The notes: generated from the sequence alone by a model not told the origin. Shown: positions 1 to 10,470, numbered from the stretch's first letter. The stretch: DNA of 64,000 nt from Adiantum capillus-veneris (GCA_014529385.2 CM043962.1:85558180-85622179); one strand, 5' to 3'. Translations and numbers: made by a program.

Positions 1-189
1 CTAGAGTTAATCAACTCTTGTGAATCTGAAGAGCAGTGAACTGCAAAAGTGCTTTGCCACAAACAGTTTTATCAAAACTGATTAGGAGAAATTCTGCTAA
101 TCAACACCAAAATCTGCTAGGAGACAGTTTTTACAGAACAAGTCAATAGGGACTCAAGTCGAGCCGAGAGTTCAACAGCAACAGAGCAA

Positions 190-438
190 ATGTTGCAGCT
201 ATATGGCTACAATGGAGATAACGTCTTATATGCAGATTCAGAAGGCCATAGATACTTGATGACTAGTAAAAGAAACACAGGAGCCAAGATCCTATTGATA
301 AGAGTGAAGCCAGATTCAGAGAGCTCCCAGATGTTCACAGACTTCATTGAAGCCAGGTATTGCAAGCTCAAAGATGAAGTGCAGATAGAAGTGCAAAAGA
401 TCAACCCAAGTGTTTATCTAGAAATCTGCAGTAGCTAG
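190..438 (+). pseudogene. ORF1-like fragment with a Y-x-D-x-x-G-x-x-Y module (R0)
   Basis: An 82-codon open segment from an ATG. Residues about 14-24 carry the module around DSEGHRY, which is also found in ORF1 of E1 and E2. Two more modules follow out of frame: SLYMDYSGQIY near 467-500 and QDGEIYS near 586-610. These are decayed pieces of one longer coding region. No function is known. The D-x-x-G spacing would suit a beta-hairpin turn, which is inference. Confidence 0.5.
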
Positions 439-683
439 CAAAGCATCCAATTTGTGCATATCAATCAGGGTCATTGTACATGGATTACAGTGGTCAGATC
501 TATAGTCAAGAACCGGAATTGCAGATCCAATAGATCAACCAATAGAAGCAAGTCTAAGTGGTGAACAAAGCCAAAGACGGTACAAAGGTCAAGATGGAGA
601 AATCTACAGCTTGATGCTGAGTGTTTTGAAAGAAGATCAACTTGACAAGCACATAAACAAAAGCTTCTCACCTAGAGCTTGAC

Positions 684-1277
684 TTGACAGAACCAAATGA
701 AATATCACCAGTCATGGCGTATTGCTCAGATTGTGGAAGAAAAGGTGGAAATCTTGCTGAAGATTGTCCAAGAATTCTAGACAACATGGACACATCAACT
801 GCCAAGCAAGGCACAAAGCAAATTGGAAATGCAAATCTCGATGTAAGTGCATTTAACTCGTCACTTTTAATGCAATCAGATGATTCTGCATTACCACTAG
901 AAGCACCAGTAAAAGCATTGCAAGTTCAAAATCAGCATAAAGATGCACAGATACTTGAAAAGCTTAAAATTGATTCTTTGAACAACAAATTCTTGCATGA
1001 ATTTAGTAAAGGTGTCGAGATATTACCAAAGGTTGAAAAGACGGTTAGGTTTGTAAATGATTTTACATCCACGGCCACAAGTGTGCAATCATTCACGAGT
1101 CTAAGGGACACATCAAATAGAATGCTATTAGCTTTGTATGGCACCCATAATTCATATACGCACTATGTGGACCAAAAAGGGAAACTGTACAAAAAGGATC
1201 AACCAGTGTTTGAACGGCCCACATACCAGCTCATAGAAGTACGTCCGATGATAGATAAAAAAGGATGGTTCATTTAG
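684..1277 (+). pseudogene. ORF1/Gag-like fragment with broken zinc knuckle (R0)
   Basis: The 197-codon open segment begins at a non-ATG codon, so the 5' end is lost. CSDCGRKGGNLAEDC near its start aligns with the second Gag zinc knuckle of E1 (CIQCCKKGGHFSEDC), with the same C-x2-C and terminal C spacing, but the zinc-binding His is Asn. A further module (HYVDQKGKLYKK) lies near the C-terminus at about 1160-1195. The mix of knuckle and ORF1 modules suggests rearrangement or several rounds of deletion. Confidence 0.5.
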
Positions 1278-1545
1278 AGAAAAGAATCTATTATAGCCCA
1301 TCCTCTCTAGAGCTGAAGGATATTACTCGAGTAAACCCAGAAATCTGTTCAGAGCCAAACTCTCCTCCATCGAAAATCAAGCTTCGATGTTGTGACCAAA
1401 TGAGCATATACTTTGACTAAAACAACCGTAGATATAGACGAGAGTCTAACATCTATGGTGCATTGGGTCCTGAAACCACAGAAGCTCATATCATAGGAGA
1501 TCCATGAAATAGACAATATCAGGGCAAAGATAATGCTGCTACAGC

Positions 1546-2165
1546 TTGACTTGGGGAATAATTTGTCATGTTTCACGAAAATACATAGGAAACTATGAAG
1601 AAGGCTTACATATGCTATACATCAACAGTGCTATCCAAAGTATACCTTCACAGTCCCAAAAGGTGAGACTAAATCAGAGCCAAACAATTTTGAACCCTTA
1701 CAATGAAGCAGGCTATAGTGATCACCCTAGGGAAGGGGGGAGCTGTAAAAATATCAAGCTCAGCTTATGTACACCAGTTAGAAGCCCTAGGGATTCTAGC
1801 CAACAGACCTCTTCAAAGCATAAACCATTGAAAGATCATATGGTCGTTGGAAGTTTCCAATTGACCCAAATTCCATCAGAATCTGTAGACAAATTCCTAT
1901 ATGAAAATCATCAGGGACAAAAGTTTCAACTAATCTCCACAAGTCCAAGTCAAAAGCCAACAAAACCATAGTGTTTAAACAGTTACATGTGATCAAGCTC
2001 ACATATGCATATCAAGATGCACATGGTAATGAATATCAACAAGATCATGATGTTGTACGAACCCCTATGGATGGCCCGATTGAAATCAAAGACTATCTGA
2101 AGATGATGCAAAGCCTCAAGCTGCCAGAACAGGTGACAAAAAAAGTCAAAGTCAGTGGGAGCTAA
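1546..2165 (+). pseudogene. Further ORF1-like module fragments (R0)
   Basis: Two open segments (1546-1971 and 1971-2165) carry more degenerate copies of the Y/F-x-x-x-x-G-x-x-Y/F module: FLYENHQGQKF near 1893-1925 and AYQDAHGNEY near 2005-2035. The frames differ and stops separate them. With the upstream copies this makes at least five or six modules, more than the two or three visible in E1 and E2. Confidence 0.4.
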
Positions 2166-2505
2166 AGTCTAGAAAGCTACACAAAGGTCACCACTGAAAT
2201 CTCCTCCAAAGAGACAGATTCTGCCAGAAAGTACAATGGATCTTCTAAGATTAAGGGTTACTCAGATGCAGGTAGATAATGCTCAACAATTACAAACAAA
2301 AGGTGCATTATCATAGCCAATGGAGCCAACATCGATTGAAGCAGGTGGTCAATACAAAGAAGATACAGATAAAGCTCAACCAAAGGACACTGCCACAACA
2401 AAAGCAGTCAATTCAGACACGAATCTTGAAACGATCAAGTGCAACAGTGTTGATGAAAATGAAGAAAAACTGTCAAGAGGAGTAAAGGTAGATTTTTAGT
2501 TAGAC

Positions 2506-2724
2506 ATGAATCTCATGTCTTTTTGCACTTGGAAAAGATGTGGCCAACCACAACTGGAAGATGCTCCTGTATTTGTGAGAATATCAGGAAACAAACGAGC
2601 AGAATGCTGGGGAATCATTTCCACCACCTTTGAAGTAAGTTCACAGATCATTATAGCTCAATTCTCTGTGATCACGGCAAAGGATATGCCAGATGACCTC
2701 ATAATGGGAATTCCAATGGCTTAG
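2506..2724 (+). pseudogene. Retropepsin-like C-terminal half (R0)
   Basis: This 72-codon segment ends with an alternating hydrophobic strand and DDLIMGIPMA. That matches the ILG-x-P flap-distal strand at the end of the E1 and E2 proteases (YEIILGRPF, ETMILGIPW). The catalytic Asp-Thr/Ser-Gly is not present in the open part. It lies between ORF1-like fragments and a second protease-like segment. Confidence 0.4.
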
Positions 2725-2838
2725 AAGATGTCAAAGATACATAATGTAAACATGACGGATTCTTCACAGACAACAAAGAATGAAGACCAAAACTAGTCAC
2801 CCACGGACGAAAGCACAAAGTTCTCAAACATAGTTAAA

Positions 2839-3087
2839 ATGGAGACTATCAAAGCAGACCTTATTGAAGATGATTCATCTCCATCAAACAGAACTTCAGA
2901 AGAGCTTAAAGCAAATAAGGCAATAACAACTGCAGATCAAACAGAGCCAGCTATTGAGCAGAGAATGCCACCAAAGCAAGAAGTTAAGAAGAATGAAGTT
3001 GCACACAACCAAGAAGCAGTAGGAAGTCCAAAGATCAACTACTCATTGCCATCTGAGTCAGCTGATGAAAGACATATTGGAAAATAG
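2839..3087 (+). pseudogene. Lys/Glu-rich linker fragment (R0)
   Basis: An 82-codon segment rich in Glu, Lys, Ser and Pro, with no recognisable domain. It lies between the two retropepsin-like stretches and is probably the remains of a disordered linker in the same reading region. Confidence 0.25.
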
Positions 3088-3135
3088 GGTCTCAAGCCAC
3101 CTTCCATAGAAACACATTTAGATCAAGATGAGACC

Positions 3136-3882
3136 ATGGCAAAATCAGGACAAAGATCTTCAGTAGAACCAACAATGAGAATAGCTATAGTCCTCAACAA
3201 TACAAAAGGAGCAAGTGTCAGATGTAATGCTCTACTAGATAAAGAAGCAAAGTGTAAGATGGTTGCAGAAAACATTCAGAGCATTCTCGAGATTACTCAG
3301 GACAAGCAAGGTAATAGAGAAATCATGTGTAAGGCTACAAGTCAAGAAGAAATGGTTGCTACCCTTAGCATCCAAAATCATGAAGAGCAGGTAAAGTTTC
3401 AGGTCAAGACTTCAAAGGAAATGCTTGTAGATGTCAACCTTGGACATCAGTGGTTAGATCAACACAAGGCCTACAAAGAAGATAAAATGATAATACTCTC
3501 TTTTCCAAGAGGTAGCCAACAACAATTACAGGTACCGTTAATGCTAGATTCAGAATTGCAAAAGTCACAGGAATCAAAGACAAATCTTGTAGACAAAGGT
3601 AAACCTAAAGTGGACCCTCCACCGATTAGTAAAGAAGATGAGATAGCATATTCCTCTACATCAAAGAACCCTCATGAGTCAGATACTTCTAGCAAGTCAA
3701 GCTTTCAAAACTTCAAGTCAATTGCCGACCCAACTCAAACCTCAAAGGGGACACCCAAAAAAGCAAAGATATATCAGCCAAAGGACTCAAGAAAGCAAAC
3801 GAAAGTCAAGCAAGTATTTGTTCCGAGCAGTTTAGTCAAAGTCAATGATCTGGTTTGGGTTAAAGACAAGAAATCAACATAG
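3136..3882 (+). pseudogene. Second retropepsin-like domain plus start of Trp-rich tail (R0)
   Basis: The 248-codon segment starts at an ATG. Residues about 30-120 follow the layout of the post-integrase protease of E1 (NALVDIGARVNVAS to MILGIPW). The catalytic triplet has become Asp-Lys-Glu (LLDKEAKCKMV) and the distal strand reads VNLGHQWLDQHKAY, so it cannot be an active aspartic protease. A Ser/Lys-rich linker follows, then FVPSSL and DLVWVKDKK, the first units of the Trp-rich tail. Confidence 0.45.
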
Positions 3883-4056
3883 AAAGACAAACACATGGGA
3901 TGGATAGCATCACAATGGAGCTTAAAAGAAGAAGAGTACTATGGAGGTAGCATACATATATGGGTACCAAAACCATAGGTCAAAGCATATGAAGTAATGT
4001 CAAGTCCCTCCCAAGAAAGAAGACCCACAAGGTATTAACCTCGACAATATCCTAGG

Positions 4057-4374
4057 ATGCCTAAGAAGCAGGTATACAACAGAACAACATTGAAAGATGC
4101 TAAAGTCTACCACAACTCACAAGAGGATACAGAACAAAGATGGATCTCAAAGAATGTTGCTCTTGGACAAGGAATCTACACAGGGTATACAAAGATTTGG
4201 CTACCAGTCAACCACAAGCCAACTGCAACTACACCAAATCTGCATGAAGATCTAAAGAAATCAACAAGACCTAGAGCAAAGCAAAGTCAACAATGGAGAT
4301 ACAAAGGTCATCAAGAGATTTGGATTCCTAAGTCTTCCAATGCTCCTAGTCAAAAGCCAAATGCCGATAGTTAG
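4057..4374 (+). pseudogene. Trp-rich repeat tail (R0)
   Basis: A 105-codon segment with spaced Trp motifs: QRWIS, KIWLP, QQWRY and EIWIPK. The same W-(V/I/L)-P-K and Q-x-W-R units follow the second protease in E1 (20528-21664) and E2 (49731-50429). HIWVPKP lies just upstream at about 3950-3978 in a broken frame. The role is unknown. Basic, Trp-spaced repeats could bind nucleic acid or Gag, which is inference. Confidence 0.45.
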
Positions 4375-4670
4375 CAGAGGCCTACAACAACATCAAAGAC
4401 TCCTATCAACATGCCTTGTCATAATAATCAATATCTAATTCTCCTAAACAATTTTCTCATGTTAAACTAATCATTTAATATGGGGAAGTGCCAGGGGAGA
4501 AAAAGTTAGAATATTGGTTAAGCTAGCAGACCAACCATACTAGGGATCCAAAGGAGAGAAAATAAGGATCCAAGAGGGGGGACATCTGCAAAAGAGAAAT
4601 GTGCACCAATGGGCTTAAAAGACCCTTAGGTTCAGCCCATTAAGACTTCCAAAATGCTAAGGTTCCAAAA

Positions 4671-5309
4671 TGTTAGTAGCAAGCTAACGCGGACACCATT
4701 TTTCGCAGTTCTCCTTGTAAAAACAATTATTATTTTGATAAATTGAGAATATTATAACTCTTGTTTTCTTGATAAACCTTGTAATTAATGAGCTGGGGCT
4801 ACAAGCTTCCAGATTGTATCAGCCATTCAATTTTCAGCTTTGGTAGAATTCCAGATTATTACTTTTGACCACCTAAAAACCTTGGCTAAGGTATAAAAGC
4901 CAATTTTTGTAAGTTTTTTACAAGTTTTTGGATAAGAAATACACAGCGTGAACTAACGGCGCTCACTTCTCTCCTTCTCGTGCTTCCTACTCCCTCTCCG
5001 GTTGTCACATTGCGAATGTGTTTGTTGCATTGCAACCGTAGGTAAGAGCTGTACGCATTGACGTAAGCCATTCACAGTATTTTGTAGCTTTTGGCATCGC
5101 CGACCCGCGGTGTAATTTCATCATAATTAGGAATTTATACTTTTAAATCAAAAACTAATCATAGGCCGGGTATTGGGGCATCACTACTAAGCGTTTAGAT
5201 GCATTCTGGGTCGAAAACGACTAGGTCAAAAATCCACTGCTGTTAATAATCACGATTTTGAACCTTGACCTAAAGTGGGATTTGAGACCATAGGCATGTG
5301 TGCTTATGA
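4671..5309 (+). repeat. E1 5' LTR (right boundary uncertain)
   Basis: It starts TGTTAG and matches 27375-27581 plus 32519-32949, the 3' copy split by Copia B. Homology runs to GCTTATG at 5309 and 32949, which is not a canonical CA end, so the exact edge is unresolved. About a dozen differences occur in the first 205 bp, so the element is old. A TATA box lies at 4892. AG^GTAAGAG at 5041-5048 would make a 5' splice site. TGGCATCGCC at about 5092 loosely resembles the E2 primer-binding site but lies inside the shared part. Confidence 0.7.
4882..4903 (+). promoter_or_regulatory. E1 LTR TATA box inside an inverted repeat
   Basis: TATAAAAG at 4892-4899 lies in a dyad: TTGGCT, a 10-nt spacer (AAGGTATAAA), then AGCCAA. 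E2 has the same layout with longer arms and the same spacer length. The 3' LTR copy (32526-32547) has one arm base changed. Confidence 0.65.
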
Positions 5310-5562
5310 TAATAGCACGAAAAGACTCGAATTCACTCAATCCAATTGGGGAGTAAGCCTAAGAGTTGTCCGAACCAGTGGTGGGTAAGCTCAAGGACAC
5401 TTCGAGGTAAAAATTTCAAGAAGTTGACCAAAACTCAGATTATTTACTTTTTCTTGACTTTTTAGGCCAAAATAAGTTTTGACTTGATTCATAGGCTTAA
5501 AACACATCATAAAAGGACTGTCCTTGAGAAAATTTCAAAAAAGTGCTCATCTCAAGCCTCAA

Positions 5563-5584
5563 GTTAATAATCGTGATTATTAAC
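5563..5584. repeat. E1 palindrome P1
   Basis: GTTAATAATCGTGATTATTAAC, 11+11 nt, symmetrical except for one core pair (CGTG in place of CGCG). Confidence 0.85.
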
Positions 5585-5842
5585 TTTTTGCTCTAAATCA
5601 GCCAAGACTTATATCATTGATTCATTGTATGTGTACAAATAACTTTTGTCCCAAAAGATTTGGATCACTAAATTGACAAAAAGCTGGGTGAAAACTAAAG
5701 TTTGTACTGACTTTTTGAATCTTGAGTGTGAATTGAGAAAAAAATTATCCAAACTTATTGAAAATTGATTCATAGGCTTATATTGATGTTATAAACATGT
5801 GTATATGCTCAATTGACCAAAACCTTGCAAAAATTTGACAAA

Positions 5843-5866
5843 AGTAAATAATCGCGATTATTTACT
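5843..5866. repeat. E1 palindrome P2 (perfect 24-nt)
   Basis: A perfect 12+12 palindrome of the form AGTAAATAATCG followed by its reverse complement. It sits in the leader 280 bp after P1. Confidence 0.9.
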
Positions 5867-6144
5867 TCTGCCCTATTTTTGAACTTTTTTGACCAAGTTG
5901 GCATACCACTAGCTTTACCATGTTGTAATAAGCCCACAAACCAAATTTGATAAGATTTGGATCACTGGAGTGAAAACTGTGATAAAAATTGAAAATTAGT
6001 CTGCGGCGGATAGATAATTGATGACCATTTGACCAAATTTTATCCAAACTTGATGAAAATTGGCTAGTGACCTTAACATAAGGTGCTTAATAGATCTATG
6101 TCAAAGTTGGGACAAAAATTTGCAAAAAATTATCAAGAGTAAAT

Positions 6145-6336
6145 TGAAGGAGTACGAGCGGAAGTGCGACGCGAGAGAGAGTGCGAGAAGAAGAGCACGA
6201 CGATATGGTGAACTCGCTCTACTGTAATGTGTAGAGCATAGTGAGTTCTTATTAGGTTTTAACAAAAGAATATGTGTACATACCTGGCGGCCCGCCCACT
6301 TACCTGGGCGACCACATTGGGCTTTATACCCCAACA
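6145..6336 (-). repeat. Copia A 3' LTR
   Basis: On the minus strand it runs from TGTTGGGG to CTCCTTCA (192 bp). It is nearly identical to 11565-11756. The minus-strand sequence has GGTATAAAGCCC just inside the TG end, a TATA-like stretch. Confidence 0.95.
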
Positions 6337-6351
6337 ACCTCCCACTTAAAG
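6337..6351 (-). other. Copia A polypurine tract
   Basis: Reads CTTTAAGTGGGAGGT on the minus strand, directly before the 3' LTR. This is the usual copia position for plus-strand priming. Confidence 0.85.
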
Positions 6352-6425
6352 TCCAATGTGGTACTTTAAGTGTGAGAGAAGCTACTATACAAGCTAATAT
6401 ACAAGAGATGTAGAGAAGTGATGTA

Positions 6426-7912
6426 CTACCCTACACCTAACTGCTTGCAAAAATGCACAAAGCTCTCTGAGGGAAGTCCTTTTGTAAGTAGATCAGTAGG
6501 ATTTTCTGTGGTGTGAACTTTGACAAGTTGAAGTTGCATATCCTCGAGCATTTCCCTGATGAAATGATACTTCACATCCACATGCTTTGTCTTTGAGTGA
6601 TAAACTGGATTGCGAGCCAATTGTATAGCACTTTGACTATCACAATATAACACAGGCATCTCTTCTTTGATTCCCAAATCTGTTACTAGTCGATTAAGCC
6701 AAATTGATTCTTTGCATGCCTCTGATGCTGCAACATATTCAGCCTCTGTAGTAGACCGAGTAACACAATCTTGTAATCTAGAACGCCATGATACTGCTCC
6801 ACCAGCCAATGTAAAGACATACCCTGACGTAGACCTTCGGTTGCCTAAGTCACCTGCATAATCTGAGTCTGTAAAACCCTTTACACTTAGCTCTTGACTC
6901 CCATAGCATATACGCATACTCTTTGTAGCTTTCAGGTATCTCAATATTCCTTTCACTGCCTCCCAATGTTTCTTGCCTGGGTTTGACATGTATCGACTTA
7001 CTACTCCCACTGCAAATGCAATGTCTGAGCGAGTAGCAATCATTGCATACATCAAACTACCCACTGCAGACGCATATGGAATCTTATCCATTTCAGCCTG
7101 TTCTTCCTCAGACACAGGACAATCTTGTTTGCTAAGTTTCACATATGGTGGCAATGGAACACTAAATGCCTTTCCCTTCTCCATATTGAAACGTTGCAAA
7201 ACCTTGTCAATATACTCTGTTGGAGATAACCAAATCAACTTCTTTGATCTGTCTCTCTCAATGCGCATACCAAGTATATGACTTGCCTCACCAATGTCTT
7301 TCATGTCAAACGATTTTTCCATCTTTGACTTCAAAGCTGAAATTTCTTCCAAGTGATTTCCAGCAATCAACATGTCATCCACATACAAAATAAGGATCAG
7401 CCAACTGCCATCCTTAGCCTTCTTTGTATATAGACAGTGATCGAACTCACTACGTTTGTAGCCTTGAGAAAGCATAAACTTGTGGAACTTATGGTACCAT
7501 GCCCTCGGTGATTGTTTTAAGCCATAAAGACTCTTTAACATGGCATACCAAATCTTCCTTGCCTTTCTCAACAAACCCTTCTGCCTGCTGCATGTAAATT
7601 TCCACATCTAAATCACCATGCAAGAACGCTGTCTTGACATCCATTTGGTGCAACACCAAATCTAATATGGCAACCAATGCAAGAAAGCATCTCAATGTAG
7701 TCATCTTGACCTTGTTCATCAAAGTCAATGCCTTGTTCTTGCTTAAAGCCCTTGGCAACAAGCCTTGCTTTGTACTTTGGCTGACTATCATGAGCGGTGA
7801 TCTTATACCTGTAAACCCAATTACAAGGTAGAGCCTTTTTGCCCTGTGGTAATTTAACTAGCTTCCATATCTGGTTTTTATGCAGAGCTGTCATCTCTGA
7901 CTGCATGGCCAA
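6426..7912 (-). pseudogene. Copia A reverse transcriptase and RNase H (broken)
   Basis: Three overlapping minus-strand segments (7912-7613, 7791-7489, 7607-6426) together cover RT and RNase H. Visible motifs are NWVYRYKI and ARLVAKGFKQ at the RT start, MDVKTAFLHGDL, YGLKQSPRAWY, the catalytic YVDD (ILYVDDMLIAG), and in RNase H TDSDYAGD, STTEAEYVA and CDSQSAIQLARN. Frameshifts near 7610 and 7720 break the frame. The 393-codon RT/RNase H part is long and open, which fits recent activity. Confidence 0.9.
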
Positions 7913-8765
7913 TCACCAATTCCCGGAGTCCTTCATTTGCACTGCTTCCTTGTAACATGAAGGCTCATTGCAATCAGTCAACATGACATAGTTCATAGAT
8001 GGAACAAACCTATCAGGAGGTCGCGTGATACGTCCAGATCTATGCAAAATAGGTGGCTGAGGCTCAGCCACAACATGTGGTTCCACTCTATCCTGTCCTT
8101 GCTCCTCTTGACCCCTGACATTTTGTCTTGCACGTGAAGGTCCATCTTCTTGGAAGACAACTCTTCTAATCTCCTCAACCCTCTCTGGTTTAGAATGATA
8201 TTTGGCTTCATTAAAGTGAACATCATTGCTGCGGATAATCTTTCTGGATTCGGGATCCCAAAATCTATACCCCATCTCACCAGAATTACCATAGCCTAGA
8301 AAGATGCACTTTCTACTCTTTGGCTCAAGTTTGTTCCTAAATTCCTTTGGAACATGAGTATATGCCTCACAACCAAAGACTCTGAGACGCTTGTATGAGG
8401 GCATTTTGCCTGACCATAGCATCTTTGCCACTGAATCCTTCTGCAAAACCTTGCCAAGAGATCTATTTATAAGATGAACAACTGTTGATACAGCTTCAGT
8501 CCAAAACCCATTTGTCAGTTGTGCATTAGACAACATACTTCTGACCTTCTCTTGTATGGTCCTATTCATCCTCTCAGCAACACCATTTTGACGAGGATTG
8601 TAAGGAGCAGTAAGTTCACGTTTTATACCTTTTGACTCACAAAAGTCCTGAAAGGCCTTTGAAACACATACTCTCCACCATTGTCAGTGCGTAAGCATTT
8701 AAGCTTCTTGCCACTCTGATTCTCCACAAGTGTCACAAACGTTTTGAAAACATCCTTGTGCTTGA
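7913..8765 (-). pseudogene. Copia A integrase C-terminal part and linker
   Basis: The open segment 8569-7913 begins at the conserved MNRTIQEKVRSML, next to the catalytic Glu. It continues through LINRS, FGCEAYTHVP and the FLGY-x-x-x-x-x-GYRFWDP block of copia integrases, then a charged linker with SGRITRPPDRF before RT. Between 8570 and 8765 the frame is broken, separating it from the integrase core start. Confidence 0.85.
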
Positions 8766-8769
8766 GAAA

Positions 8770-10470
8770 TTAAACCCATACTTTCCTCGAGTAATCATCT
8801 ATAAATGTCATAAAGTAAGAAGCTCCCCCTAGAGATAGGTTAGGCATAGGTCCACACAAATCACTATGAACAAGTGCCAACTGTGTATCTCTTCTACTGC
8901 TTCTATGCTTATGTGGCTGTTGTGTTTGCTTACCATACAGACAATGTTCACAGAATTCAAAATCATTAAATGACAAGCCAGGAAAATAACCAGAACGAGA
9001 CAAGATTTTCATTCCCTTCTTGGACATATGTCCTAACCGGCTATGCCACAAAGAAACGTTCGGCTGCTCGGTTACATTGATTACATTTTTAGAGACATTT
9101 GATACATAAATCATGTAAAGTCCTCCAAACTTTACTCCATGTGCTACTGTCATAGAACCCTTGGATATCTTCCACATGTTCTGTCCAAAAGTGGTGATGT
9201 AGCCAACATCATCAAGTAAACCTGTGCTGATCAAGCTCTTTGTAATTGCGGGAACAGGTCTCACATTCTTTAGCGTGAAAGAAGAGCCATTCTGAAACTT
9301 CAATTGAACATCTCCAACACCTAAGATCTCACATGTCTGCCCATTGCCTAGCCGAACATGATCTTTAGTGGTCACATAAGAGGTAAACCACTCCTTGTTT
9401 GGAGACACATGAAGTGATGCCCCTGAGTCTATAATCCAGTCACTCAGTGCATTTCTAGTCACATAAGAGGTAAACCACTCCTTGTTTGGAGACACATGAA
9501 GTGATGCCCTTGAGTCTATAATCCAGTCACTCAGTGCATTTCCATCAGATGCTGTAAGAAGAGCTGAGTCTATTGTATTCTTCAAGAAGTAGATGTCTCT
9601 TGACACTAGACTGTCATCCTCTGCAACAGTGTTTGTCACATTTATTTCTTGAATCTTCACTGAGGACTTGTTCTTCTCACCATGGTCTTCAGCTTTCTCT
9701 TTGACTTTTTCTGTTTTCCATTCTCTGCAGTCTCTTTTCATGTGACCCTTCTTGCCACAATGGTAGCATTCTATGTCACTCTTGCCTTTAGCACTGCGGG
9801 ACTTGCTACGAGACTGATCCCTCTTTCCACCTTTGTACTTTTCTTTGGTCCTTCCCCTGAAAACTAAGGCTGTTCCTTTGCCTTTGTCCATTTTCTTTCT
9901 ATTGGTTTCTTCAGTAAGCAGACTGCCTTCTACACCTGCTATGGTCAAACCATCTGGAGGTGCAGAATTACTCAAAGCTGTGCGAAAAGTGTCCCAACTT
10001 TTCGACAATGTGATTAACAAGAACATAGCTCTAACAGGTTCATCAAACTTGACACCTTGAGCTAACAACTGACTGTACATGGTGTTGAATTCATTCAGAT
10101 GATTGGACATAGGTGTCCCTTCTTTCATCTTCAAGTCAACAAGCTTCTTAAGCCAGTATACCTGTGAAGCTGCACTTTGCTTCTCATAAAGATCACTCAG
10201 CTTTGTCCATGCTTCATAAGCCGACATCTCGTCTACTACGTTGAAGTAAACGCTTTCTGCCAAAGTCAGCATAATGGTAGAAAGTGCCAATTCATTCATT
10301 TCGCTCCATTCATCTTCGTCCATATCTTGTGGTTTTATCCCCTTGATCTTTATAGGTTTTATCTGCTTCTTTTGTATCAACACGTGCCAAATCTGCTTCT
10401 TCCACAATGGGAAATTGGTTCCATCCAGCTTCTTGATATTGTAAAGAGCAGTGTCCTGTGATCTAGCCAT
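8770..10470 (-). CDS. Copia A Gag, protease and integrase N-terminus
   Basis: A 566-codon frame from an ATG 1.1 kb after the primer-binding site. In order it has a copia Gag (LDGTNFPLWKKQIW, about residues 15-30), a CCHC knuckle (CYHCGKKGHMKRDC, about 235-248), and retropepsin with DSGAS. The integrase zinc domain (LWHSRLGHMSKKGMK to CEHCLYGKQ) and the start of the core (LVHSDLCGPMP, FIDDYSRKVWV) follow. An 87-bp tandem duplication repeats the protease active-site segment, and the upstream copy reads DSRAS. It is truncated in the integrase core by a frame break. Confidence 0.9.
   Translation of the reverse strand: MARSQDTALYNIKKLDGTNFPLWKKQIWHVLIQKKQIKPIKIKGIKPQDMDEDEWSEMNELALSTIMLTLAESVYFNVVDEMSAYEAWTKLSDLYEKQSAASQVYWLKKLVDLKMKEGTPMSNHLNEFNTMYSQLLAQGVKFDEPVRAMFLLITLSKSWDTFRTALSNSAPPDGLTIAGVEGSLLTEETNRKKMDKGKGTALVFRGRTKEKYKGGKRDQSRSKSRSAKGKSDIECYHCGKKGHMKRDCREWKTEKVKEKAEDHGEKNKSSVKIQEINVTNTVAEDDSLVSRDIYFLKNTIDSALLTASDGNALSDWIIDSRASLHVSPNKEWFTSYVTRNALSDWIIDSGASLHVSPNKEWFTSYVTTKDHVRLGNGQTCEILGVGDVQLKFQNGSSFTLKNVRPVPAITKSLISTGLLDDVGYITTFGQNMWKISKGSMTVAHGVKFGGLYMIYVSNVSKNVINVTEQPNVSLWHSRLGHMSKKGMKILSRSGYFPGLSFNDFEFCEHCLYGKQTQQPHKHRSSRRDTQLALVHSDLCGPMPNLSLGGASYFMTFIDDYSRKVWV
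9371..9544 (-). repeat. 87-bp tandem duplication in the Copia A protease
   Basis: 9371-9457 and 9458-9544 are near-identical direct copies. Each encodes the retropepsin active-site loop, DSGAS in one and DSRAS in the other. The reading frame is kept because 87 is a multiple of three. Confidence 0.95.

Larger units (their letters stand above)
1..4480 (+). mobile_element. Decayed relative of giant gypsy elements E1/E2 (R0), lacking RT and integrase
   Basis: This stretch holds short plus-strand open segments in several frames that resemble parts of E1 and E2. In order there are ORF1-like modules (190-2165), a broken zinc knuckle (about 717-770), two retropepsin-like stretches (2506-2724 and 3136-3500) and a Trp-rich tail with W-(V/I/L)-P-K and QQWR motifs (3780-4374). 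The last part matches the region after integrase in E1. No RT, RNase H or integrase motif is seen. The non-coding tail near 4480-4520 resembles the sequence just after the Trp-rich ORF of E1. It could be a deletion derivative or a non-autonomous relative. Its left end lies outside the window. Confidence 0.6.
5310..6144 (+). repeat. E1 leader, first part: degenerate ~285-bp units with palindromes
   Basis: Non-coding. It is built of diverged units that share phrases such as GATTCATAGGCTTA, AAGATTTGGATCACT and TTTGACAAAAG followed by the palindrome. Palindrome centres fall near 5251 (a half-site), 5573, 5855 and, split by Copia A, 6144/11762. The spacing is about 270-320 bp. No coding potential is seen. 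Confidence 0.7.

Noticed and set aside
5563-5866. A CRISPR array or satellite DNA as explanation of the palindromes
   Set aside because: This is plant DNA with few copies. The spacing of about 285 bp is between diverged units, and the palindromes lie inside transposon leaders.
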